Shown here one piece after another: positions 47,201-59,200 of a stretch of 64,000 nt of DNA; positions within the stretch are counted from its first letter, which is position 1, and every line of letters begins with the position of its first letter. A program made the translations under genes and the position numbers. The stretch comes from Numida meleagris (lineage: Eukaryota > Chordata > Aves > Galliformes > Numididae), in the NCBI RefSeq assembly GCF_002078875.1, contig NC_034420.1, positions 867,574 through 931,573 of the forward strand, in the 5' to 3' direction. Below the pieces are notes generated by a model. That model saw nothing but the letters and a program-made list of their open reading frames with translations. It searched no databases and was not told the DNA's origin.

Positions 47201-50200
47201 AGTTGCTAATAGTAAGCTATGAAAATCTAAATGATTTCATTAACGTATTGTCTATAGTACTAAAGGCTTTTGCAATTAAATGCTTACTTATTTTGCTCTC
47301 TTTCATTTGAAGGGCATTTAGATATGGTTCGTTTTTTGCTTGAAGCTGGAGCTGATCAAGAACATAAAACAGATGAGATGCACACAGCGTTAATGGAGGC
47401 CTGCATGGTAAATAGTCTTTATCTGTTCTGCTTCTTCAGTGAGAGAGAAATAGAGGAGATGGTAAAATGAAATGAGCCTGTGTTAATAACTCAGTTTGGG
47501 TCTGCAAGCGAGTGTTTTAGTTCCTACTGTAACCAAAGTCACAGGGACTCTGTGGTTAGGGACTGGAAGGGAACACTGGAGATCATCTCCAGACCAATCC
47601 CCTGCTAAAGCAGGTTCCTTAGAGAAGGTTGCACAGGGAAGCATCCAGTCAGATCTTCAAACATCTCCAGAGAAGGAGTTTCTACTACATCTCTGGGCAG
47701 CCTATTCCAGGGCTCTGTCACCCACAAATGCTCCTTATGTGAATTCTAGGGATAAGTAATTTGCAGTGACGTTAGGTAGTATGTTGAGCCCAAGTCACTG
47801 TTTCTTTTGCAGTGTAAAAGAACTAGTTTCTTGTCTTTGTCTTATTTATAAAGACCTTAGAGATCATCATGGTGTGTGCCTTCAAGAAGTGCATTGAACT
47901 GAATGACTAATGCATTGCACATATTCTTTCACCAACACAGGAAACTAGTGTGCTATACATACACACAGTTTATTCTAGGTTTCTGTAACTGGTGCTGTGA
48001 GTTTTTGCTTTGCAAATTAAAGAAAGTAGGAGAAAATTAGTTCAGTTCTTAGTTCCTTGTTTTCCTAAGTAGCATAGAGAATGAAGGAAAAATGTTTTTT
48101 CTTCTGGTAGGCTACGACCTTTAGAGGAAAGTGCAATATTCCAGTAGTCTTCTGAGAGCAGTAGGATCAACTGTTCTTCTACTGCAGCTGTGAGATGATG
48201 AGGCCAGTGACCAAGATCACATTATAACATCTTGTGTTGAAGTCTTCTGGTGGTAATGGGCTGGGTGTATGGTGTCACCTAAGGGAGACTGCAGCATTTA
48301 GACTTGATCACTTATGTGCTTTCATTGTGATAGTCTAAGCAGTGGGTTGATTTGTAGGCTATGAATAGTCTCTCTTGCAAGATAAGCTGTATGGATGGCC
48401 TACGTATTATAATTTTTGAGTATTTCAGACCAATTTGCATTGTGGTATGTGTATTTAACCTTTAAAAGCAGTAGAGAGGAAACTGACCCTTTTGAAGTCT
48501 TGATTCCAAGTCTTAGTGGTGAAGTTTTTTCCTTGTTGTTATCTCCTAGCTACACTCTTAGAGAAAGGAACCATTCTGGCAAATTATTGTGATTTATGCC
48601 AGTCTCCACAGTTTTTTAACCGATGGGTTCTGTGAAGAAATACAGGAAGCTAAAGTGTTTTTTATTCAGCAATTATGTTGTAAGTGCCTCTGAGTTATGG
48701 TACTATGTTCTTATAAAGTTGGAGTGCTACACCTAAGGTAATATCTTACAATAGAATCATAGAATTAGCTAGGTTGGAAAAGACCTACAAGATCATCCAG
48801 TTCAACCATCCACCTACCACCAATAACCCCACTAAACCATGTCTCTCAACACAATGCTGTATCTAAATGTTTCTTGAACACTTCCGGGGATGGTGACTCC
48901 ACCGCATCCCTGGGCAGCCTATTCCAGCGCCTGACCACTGTTTCAGAAAAGTAGAATTTCCTCATGTCCAGCCTAAATCTCCCCTGACTCAACTTGAGGC
49001 CATTCCCCCTTGTCCTGTCACTAGTTACAAGAGAGAAGAGGCTGACCCCCAGCTCACTACAGCCTCCCTTCAGGAGTTACAGAGAGCGATGAGGTCTCCC
49101 CTGAGCCTCCTCTTCTCCAGACTGAACAATCCCTGTTCCCTCAGCCGCTCCTCATCAGCCCTGTGCTCCAGACCCCTCACCAGCTTCGTTGCCCTCCTCT
49201 GAACACGCTCCAGGGCCTCAGTGTTATTCTTGCAGTGAGGGGCCCAAAACTGGACACAGTACTCGAGGTGCGGCCTCACCAGAGCTGAGTACAGGGGGAG
49301 TACCATCTCCTGCTCCTGCTGGCAACACTATTTCTGATCCAAGCCAGGATGCCGTTGGCCTTCCTGGCCACCTGGGCACACTGCTGGCTCATGCTCAGCT
49401 GAACATCGACAGCACCCCCAGGTCCATTTCCTCTGCACAGTCTTCCAGCCACTCTGCCCCAAGCCTGTAGCGCTGCCTGGGGTTGTTGCAGCCAAAGTGC
49501 AGGACCCGGCACTTAGTCTTGTTGAACCTCATCCCATTGGCTTCAGCCCAGAGATCCAGCCTGTCCAGATCTCTCTGTAGGGCCTTGGTACCCCCAGGCA
49601 GATTGACACCTCCTGCCAACTTGGTGTCGTCTGCAAACTTACTGAGGGTGCTCTCAATGCCCTCATCCAGGTCATCAATAAAGATATTGAACAGGACAGG
49701 CCCCAGTACCGACCCCTGGGGAATACCACTCGTAACCAGTTGCCAGCTGGATTTAACTCCATTCACCACCACTCTCTGGGCCCGGCCCTCCAGCCAGCTC
49801 CTTACCCAGCAATGAGTGTACCTGTCCAAGCCACGGGCTGCCAGCTTCTCCAGGAGAATACTGTGGGAGACAGTGTTGAAGGCTTTGCTGAAGTCTAGGT
49901 AGACCACATCAACAGCCTTTCCCTCATCCACCAGGCAGGTCACTCGATCATAGAAGGAGATCAGGTTAGTCAAGCAGGACCTGCCCTTCACAAACCCATG
50001 CTGGCTGGGCCTGATCCCCTGGTTGTCCTGCAAATGCCGTGTGATCTCCCTCAGGACAATCTGCTCCATCACCTTCCCTGGCACCGAGGTCAGGCTGACA
50101 GGCCTGTAGTTCCCCGGATCCTCCTTACGACCCTTCTTGTAGATGGGAGTCACATTGGCAAGTCTCCAGTCTTCTGGGACCTCTCCAGTTGACCACCTTT

Positions 50201-53200
50201 AGTTAGAAGGGTTTGTTGCTGGCTTTTGGGCATCTTCTCTGAGAACAACAGCCTATCCTTAGTTGACAGACTTGATTGCTGTTAACCTCATGTTACTGCT
50301 ATCTGCTTCATGGTTGATTTAATAAAGACAAGCACTGATAGAAGTTGCCTGTTTGATTTCCCTCTTTCTCCCTTTTCTATCACTTAGTGGTTTGAGTTAC
50401 TGACTGGCAATTCTGATGAGATAAGAATGGGGAAGTAGTAGTTCACCTGAGGTTACTGTTTTTAAATGGATAAGTTCCTTTGTTTTGAGAATTGGGATGA
50501 CTTATGAGTAAGAATTTCACTTTACAATTTTGCTGAGGTGTTTGTGCTCTAGCCCAAACAAATCTATGTTTAACTTTGGGCAGAGACATATTCTAATATC
50601 TTTTTTGCCCTTTAATGTAGTCCAGCTTCATTTCAGTTTCCTTCCAAGGAAACAATATAGATAAATATACTTTTTACCAGTGACATTGGCCCTTTTCTTG
50701 GTTTTCATTGGGAGGAAGTAGTCTTTTACTTCTGTAGGAAAATCTACCAGCAGGTGTTGGGGGCTAGTTTGAAGAAATAATCCTGGTTTGTGGGGTTTGT
50801 GGCCAAATCCCAGGAGAACCACTGTGGCAGGACACAGAGCTTTGTGAGCATTGCTAAAGCATCAAATCTGTCTGACCATTTTTTTTTTCTTTCCAGAAGA
50901 ATCATTTCTTTGGATGGTAAATAGAGTGATCAAAGTGATGCACGTGCTACCTATGCATCTGGAAGGCAGCGAATATCTCTGAGATACACAAACAGCATGC
51001 CTCAATTCAAATTTCTCACTTTGAAGTTCCCTTTTTTGTCCTTAAGTTATCCTGCTATTTGTGTATGCTCAAGAAAGATCTAGTTTGAAATGTTCCTAGG
51101 GTCTGTTCAGAGGACTCCATTATCTCATTGAGCGCTGTTTTCATTACTTGGGTCTTTTATCAGCATAGTTCGTAATCAGTTTCAGTTTACCAATTTCTTT
51201 TCTCCATGTTCTAAAAGTTCGGGTCCTGTTCAAGTAAACAACAGGAGAGGGAAAAACCATAAGGATGCTTCTTGTTTCTAGATGCCAAAACTTATTTGCA
51301 TTTGCCTATTCTCACAGGTATTGTGGCTCTTTACAAACCACACCTTGAAAACATAAATTTTTGGTATTTGGGCTCTTTCAAGGAATTTTGAGGAGTTTAA
51401 TAATAGTTAACAGCTACGTTTATATGTTTTGATTGGTACATCTCAAACAGACTGATATGGTGATCCTGTTCCTCTTTGTTCTGTGGCAAAGATTGGTTCA
51501 CCTCAGGGTACTTTTCTCTATCCTTTAAGATTTATTCCAGCCTTTTCTGCTCCTTTTAAACTATCTGGATGTAACCCCCTTCAGTTCTTCTGCAGGTATC
51601 TTTCCAGGATACAGAAACTGCCAATTGGATTTTTTTTTTTTTTTTTGTTGGTAGAAGCTATGAATAATCTATAAAAAGGAAAAATCATTTTTTTCCCATT
51701 GCTTGTTTTGAGATTTAGTCATGCAGTGGATTTATTTGTGGAACTTGTTCATCTACGTTACTTTTGTGCAATGGGTACTTTTCTGGGTATTTAAGAATAT
51801 CTTACTTCACAACTCTGCCCTATCTTTTCCCAAGAAAGAAAGGAAAAAAAGAATCTAGCTTTTTTTTGCTGTCCATTTAAATGTAACATAAATGTAGGTG
51901 AAAATCTAAATGTCAGTTTAATCCAAGTGTTATAATAATTGTCATAAACTGAACCATCATAAATAAGACTCCTCAAAATCATTTTCAGACCTAGTGCAAT
52001 GGTAGTTACAACTACTGCATTAAATGTCTTTGACAGTTTCTGATTTTCATCTCTGTTTTGTAGGATGGACATGTCGAAGTAGCACGCTTGCTTTTAGACA
52101 GTGGTGCTCAAGTGAATATGCCTGCAGATTCATTTGAATCTCCCCTCACCCTGGCTGCTTGTGGTGGACATGTGGAGTTAGCAGCTCTCTTGATAGAAAG
52201 GGGAGCTAACCTGGAGGAAGTCAATGATGAAGGCTATACTCCTTTAATGGAAGCTGCACGTGAAGGCCATGAGGAGATGGTGGCTTTGTTACTGGCGCAA
52301 GGTGAGAGCACTGTTATTTCTTTAGCATTCACTATGGAGCATGTGGTGTTGACTATTCCCTGTTAAGTATTCTGTGCAAATTCCTCTTACCTAGTATGTG
52401 GATGTCACTGCTTGTTGCTGTAACTGCAGAGCAAAGCTAGAACACCTGAGCTGCAGAGGTAATGAGCATTCACCTTTCTACCTTGTCTCTGGTCAGTTAA
52501 AGTAACAGCTGTTTTGTTTCCCAGGGGCAAATATAAATGCACAGACTGAAGAAACGCAGGAGACAGCTCTTACTCTGGCATGTTGTGGTGGGTTTTCTGA
52601 AGTAGCTGACTTCCTCATTAAGGCAGGAGCTGATATAGAACTTGGTTGCTCAACGCCTTTGATGGAAGCTGCTCAAGAGGGTCATCTTGAACTGGTGAAA
52701 TACTTGCTGGCAGCAGGTATGTGTACAGTACAAATCTTTAGCCCACAGACATTATGGAATTTATGTTCTATATGATTTAGAAGATACCTAGGCTTGATGG
52801 CGGTAGTGTTGTAACATGAAACTAGCCTCAGATATTTAAAAGAACAAACAACAGTACAAGCTGCCATGCGAGGGCAGGCTGAGATTTGGGGCTGTTCAGT
52901 CTGGAGAAGAGAAGGCTCTGGGAAACCTGAGAGTGGCCTTTCGGACTCCTTAGGAGGATCTGTTGTGATAGGACAAGGGGAAATGGTTTCAAACTAGAAG
53001 AGGGGAGATTTAGACTGGGTATTAAAAAAAAAAAAAAAAAGGTAATTACAATAAAAGTTGTGAAGCACCTGAAGAGGTTGTCCAGAGAAGTGGTGGATGC
53101 TCTGTCCCTGGAGACATTTGAGGTCAGGCTGGATGGGACTCTGAGCACCTGACAGAGCTGTGAGTGTCCCTGTTCACTGCAGAGGAGTTAGAGTAGATGG

Positions 53201-56200
53201 CGTTTGAGGGTCCCTTCCAAATCAAATGGTTCTACTCAATGATATGTTCTGCCTTAATGTTGTCTGATACTGTTAAGAGGAGCATGCCTTATGGAATACT
53301 GGTTTCTGCTGCATCTCTGAGAAATATCAATAGTCATTAGGAAAATTGTTCCCAGCATTTAGGGGAAAATGTTAATATAAATAATGCTTGTTTTTATACT
53401 CTACTCCTGTGTTGACTGAGCCAAACTATCTGCATGCCAGTAATGAATAACCAGTGCGTTCAAATTTGCACCTTGAAAAAAGCACAGAAGACAGATTTCT
53501 GGAATGTGCTGACTTTCTTCATTATAAAGTATTATAAAATTTAAATCTTACGTGAGTTTTATAGGGGCAAAATTATGCTATCAGTTAAAAGCTGGTAGAG
53601 GCTAAAGTACGATAATTAAAACAAAAAGTAAAAGGAGCTGCATTTTGGAAATCTTCCTTGTAATGGCAAGTAATTTATTTTTATATTATCACTCTTCTCT
53701 AAGAATAAGCATAAAATCTGCTGGATTTGTAATTCTAAAAAGTAATGGTCACTGCTCATCAAAGGACAGTAAATCGCAAGTCTGTCTCTTTGTACAGTGA
53801 TACCAGCATGGGACACCAGTCGCTAGCTGGCTTGAAACTCTGCTTGCACTGCACTTACACTGATAGTGTATAGGTTAATAGAGGAGCTTTGTTTTGGCAT
53901 CAGTTAGTCTCTAAATACCTCTCACACCTTGAAAATAAGAAATTGGGTAATAACATTCACCATTTTAGAAGAACAGCATATAATTTTTAGGTTGCAGAAA
54001 AGGACATGAAGCTAATCTAACTATTTTGCTAAAATGTTTTTAAAGAAAATTATTTTAAAGAGCAGGGAAAGAATGAAATTTGTACAAGTATACAATCTTG
54101 TAACATTAATACTTATTCAGTGAAGTGCATTTAATCTGTCTTTCCTTGGCATGCAACTACCTGTCAGATGGATAGTCTGGACAACCGTCTGGATTCACTG
54201 TTTGTAGGTAGAACTGACATTTCTAGTGCTGTAGGGGAAGAATAGGAGTAAGCGAACACATAGGTTTAAGTGCTTAGATTATCAGTCTAGCCTATTTTAA
54301 GCCTTGGCTTGTCCCATCTTCTCAGTATTTTCGCTGTGAGAGCAATTTTTTAACCATAAGAGTGATGTCTTTAGGCTGTGGAAGCTGCTGGCCTCTAGGA
54401 TGTAGCTGCTGTCATGGATAAATAGTGCTCTTATTTTGTGTTGTTCTGAAACACATGGTAAGGTGATGTCCAATAAGTAAAAATAAATAAATAAAATATT
54501 GTGTTTCTAGGAGCTAATGTTCATGCCACCACGGCAACAGGAGATACAGCATTGACCTACGCATGTGAAAATGGACATACTGATGTTGCAGATGTGTTGC
54601 TTCAAGCTGGTGCTGATTTGGTAAGGTTTCTGCTACATATTGTGGAGAAAAACTTTGGTTTCAGACTTTATCCCAAAGCTCGTGTGCTTCTAGAGAGGAA
54701 GATGATTCCAAAAATTGAGATTCTTATATGGTGTAAAGAGAAGTAGGAGAACTTCCGAGAAGCCTGTGTAATCTGCTTGGTGTAAAAAGTGAAAATTGTT
54801 AGTAACTACTGATCTCTTAAATGAAAAATTTTATCTGTCACGTACATTTGTGACAGTTGTGACAGTTAATTTCAGTATGTTCCATATATTTTATTGTTTA
54901 GCAGGATGCGTTTCTGCATTACCTTTGCTTCTCGTGCAACTTATTTTTTCCCAAACTTCTTGTGGTTTACAGTTTTTGTTCCATAGCTGTGAAATTAAAA
55001 CGTTCTATTACTAGGAGCTATTAATGCTCTCTTGTTAATTTCTCAAAAAAAGTCTTTTTGATATTTTTTTTGTCATAGCTTTCAAAAGTTAAACTAAGAA
55101 GTACCTCTAAAATGACCTGCATAGCATGGTCTCTTTTGTTTGTTCCAGAAGTCTTATCTTTCTTCTGTCTTTTTCTATATATTGCTTTCATAGTGTTTTT
55201 GTTCTATGATGCTTTTAACCATACCTAAATAGTTTTTTTTTGTCCAGTTGTTTTCACTTTTCTGTTCTGTAATGAAAGTCTTAAAACTGCTTCTTCATCA
55301 GGTAGAGGTTGTAATGTTTTTCTGTCTTTTAACTAGGAAAAAGCAAATGATATCTATGTGTACTAAAGGAGTTCAGGAGCTGGAACTATTCTCCTTTTCT
55401 TCTTCCACAGTCTGCTTTTGTGTTTTCTTTTGTTTTTGTTGTTTTTTTGTTTTGTCTTGGTATAAGTCTTTCATTTTTGAAAGTTCACATTGACAAATAT
55501 AAATAAATGAATGGTATGACTGTGAATTAATAATACTTTTGCTCTTCTTTGTGAAGATTCTTCTTTCAGGCCTTACTAATTTATCTGCAGGAAAGTTCTA
55601 GATCACAGTTATCTGTTCCTACCGGGGAGGAAGGTCGTGTTAACTGTATGAGGGACAGGGAAGGCTGGGGCTGGGGGAGGCTGGCACGCCTCCTGTGCTT
55701 TGCTCAGTTCGGTGTTATTTACCAACTGGTAACCACTTTAATAGATGTGAGATATGTATTCTTTAAATGCACAGTCAAACCAAAAAAGAAAACCTAGGTT
55801 CTTAGTTTGGAAGGATGTAGTCCATGACAATGAGGAGCACAACTGCAAAGCTTGAAACAAAGAAACATAAATCAATGCATGTAAGCTTTAAAAAGATACA
55901 GTGGCCACTGCTTAAACATTACTTAAATTATTATAAACTGTAAATAATTCTGTTTTTCATCTCGCCACTCATGTGAGTGGGTTATATGGACCAGTGTTAT
56001 GCAGCACCTATATGTGGTTGGTATTGCTGAGAAAACGCAAGCCTGTCTAACCAAAAGGTTTTTTTTACTGCATTTTAACTACTTCTAATCAAAATGAAAA
56101 GCTGTCAAGAGAGTTATAGTAAGGAAGTCAAGTAAAAATTGCTGTCAGTGGTAATTGTCTGTAGCCTATCCAAATAGTTGCTTATTATTGGAGCATTGAT

Positions 56201-59200
56201 TTGCACGTGAAAAGACTTCCCATATAATCTCCTATTTTTGAATTCTCACATGAAGTAACAATCAAACTTAAAAGCAAATTGCAGTCCGTAGCATAGACAT
56301 GTTAAGCTTCAGTAATTCTATCTTGAGAAGGAGGGAAGATATGTGTCAAAAGCCATGTGATAAGGATATAGTAAAGATGAAAACTACTTAGAACAGGGAA
56401 ATACCTGCAGAACTGCAGTGACACTTACAGTAGATGCCTCAAGTTTTGAGCAGTTTCCTTCAAATCTCTGCATTGCTTTGCTTTTTAGAATAAATCTGCT
56501 ATGGTTCTGAGGTAGGTTTCATAGATTAGACGACTTCACCAAGTTGTTGCAGGATGTCTGTGATGGAGTGGGGAACTGCACACAGATCCAGACTGTTGTT
56601 GCTCTGTCTTCAATTTTTCTAGTTAATTTTGGTTTATTTTTGTTGTTTGGATACTGCAGGTGAAAATACATTTTCATTTCCTTTTTTCTCTGCTTTTTCA
56701 TGCTGCGACCGTAATATTTCCTGAGACAGCTTTCATTAGTACCGAATTGTTTTCCAGAATATTATGTCACAGATACTGGGGATACTGAGATACTGACCTT
56801 GTGTTCTGTTTGAGGAAAGCATTGATTATGTCTAGATAGTAAAAGAAAGCGAGACTGAGGGCTGGTGTTGGAATGCTAGGGGAAAGGGCTGTCATTGAAT
56901 CCATCTGCACTGTGTTGCACTGTGTGCACTGGGCACCCCTGGGCTGTGGGATGAGGTCCTGAAGTTCTTCATGGTACAAAGGCCTCTGAGATCTGCAGAC
57001 ACTACCTTTGACATCATGTCATCCATACTACCCATTGGAAATGGTCTCTGGTGCTCCCTGTCATTCAGGACAGGGCCAGAGCTGTGTTAGGGAGGCTGCT
57101 AAGGAAGAAGCAGTGTGAAAATTGTGGATCCCTGGCCTGAGCTCATTTCCTAGCTCTACCTTATTTGCCAGTAGAGGTGTAGCCAGTGCTGATTTCTGCT
57201 GTTGATACTTTTTGTTTTGTGAGCCTTCTGCATTCTGGGTGTTATTTCACACCAGGAAGGCAAGGAGCACTACCGTTGAGACCTTTTCTCTGGTTTTGGA
57301 TTGAGGAAAGAAAGTTGCTCATCTCTTTCCTCCCAAATGTTCTTGAATTAAAAGGACAGTAAATTATGGCCATCAAGATCTGTTACAATCACTTCTCCCA
57401 TTTCTTCCCAATTCAGAACCTCTACTTGCGAAGCATTGTCTGCTTTAAGACCTCAAATCTGTTTTAGCTTTTCAAGTCTCTTCTCAGTTGCTCAGAGGCC
57501 AGGACTGCATGGGATTCAAGATGAAGGGTTTGGGGCTGCAGTTCTGAGGAGGATCCTCTTTCAGGTTGCGCCGCTCACATTGGTAGAAAGCAGATAATGT
57601 TTTTCAGGCAGCTTCCTCTACTGTGCTCACAGAAAACTTAAGCCTTCCAACTTTGCTGAAGTCATGCACCCCACCTTCTGAAGTGACTTCTGTGTGTTGC
57701 TCATGTTCAGTGGCTTTTTATCAATCTGGAAATAGAATCCTGGGCCAAAATTCAAGCAAGTGATTCTAGTTCCCAGTATAGTTTTGTTTGAATTGAGAGT
57801 AATTATTACTGATATGTCTTGACACAAAGCATATGTGCTTCCTGCAAGCAGAAAGCTCTTGCTTTCCAGGATCCCATTCTCTGGCATAGGTATCAAATAT
57901 GTAATTAAATCCAGGAACCAAATAAGATTTTGTGAGGCCTATGCTAGATTAGTTGAGCAAAGCAGCTTTATAGGTACCATGAGAACTAAAAGAAAATGAT
58001 GTCTGAGGTTAATATTCCTTGATTTGTGGTTAATTTTCTTTTAAAACTCTATGGTGGGAAATATTAGAAGTTACCAATGTTAGATTGTCTTTATCTGTCT
58101 GCTGCAGAGCTGTTTGCTCACGTATGGTATTTTGACGTGACTAATTGTTTATGGTCTGACTTCTTACCAATGATTTTAATGCATTTCTGATGGAGTTCTT
58201 TAAGAGATGTCTTGCATGTCCGTAAAGGAACAAAGTTGGCTTGTGAAAATGTGTAGCAAAATTAGTTTGGCAGACCTACACCATGTTAATGTATCCGTCT
58301 TGAAATTTGTTTGCTTTTCTCAAGCATAGGAATGACTTCTTATGAGGCATATCTGAAGACTTGAGCCTATGATTCCATCCCTATATTAGTTGCATTCTGA
58401 TTCCTTTATTGCCAGCAGGATTAAAGACTTTTGGGTCACAGGCTGAATTTCTGCCAAAGGACAAAATGTAAATTATATTTGACTACAGATTTCTTGACAG
58501 GACAAAACACCTACTTGAGATTCTATGAGGAGTGAAACTTTGGAGATTAGAACACTGAAATATGATTAATTAAAACACTTTATTTAAGCAATGCAATGGC
58601 TTATTAGCTTCAGTGAAAAACAACCAGTGCTTCAGTAATAGTTATTTTACCTGTATGATGTGGATTTCTGAAATCTCAAAGGTGAGAAATGGTTTTCCTA
58701 TGAGAGCTGTAATTTTTTCCTGAATGTACTATCAGGTATCTTACACAAGCTCTGAGCTGAAGGGAAGACATGCATGTTCCCTCAGGAACTAGGCTAAGGT
58801 CTGTAAAGGTCAGAAAGATGACTGGTGATGCTTAATGAGGTGCAATATCCTGCTTTTAAGTACTGCAAACTTGAGATTCTTGTTTCCTTTTCAAAAACGA
58901 GACAGCTCTTGACAAAGTCATTGCATCTTTGTTTCTTCAGTATAGCTGGAAACAAAACAAATGTTTTTTTGGACAGTGAGAAGAGCGCAGCTTTTCTGAG
59001 CTGGGAAGTACGGGAAGGAGTTTGAGTTAGGCTTTCCTAATCTGAACTACCTTGCAGCTTTACTTGAGGTTCTGTTACACAGGAGAGTTGATCCAGTGAT
59101 GGAGACTTTCTTTCTATTACAAAAAACATGGGCACTTTTATGCTGAAGTTGAGAGATGGGAGAGAAGCTCTGAGGGCAGTTTCATCTTTTCATTCTTCTT

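Larger units (their letters stand above)
47408..52063 (+). other. ANKHD1: ANKHD1 intron 7 (4.7 kb)
   Basis: This intron holds two antisense CR1 pieces (47562-47735 and 48753-50195). The rest is AT-rich with T-runs near 50880 and 51630, and nothing else was recognised. Confidence 0.85.
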
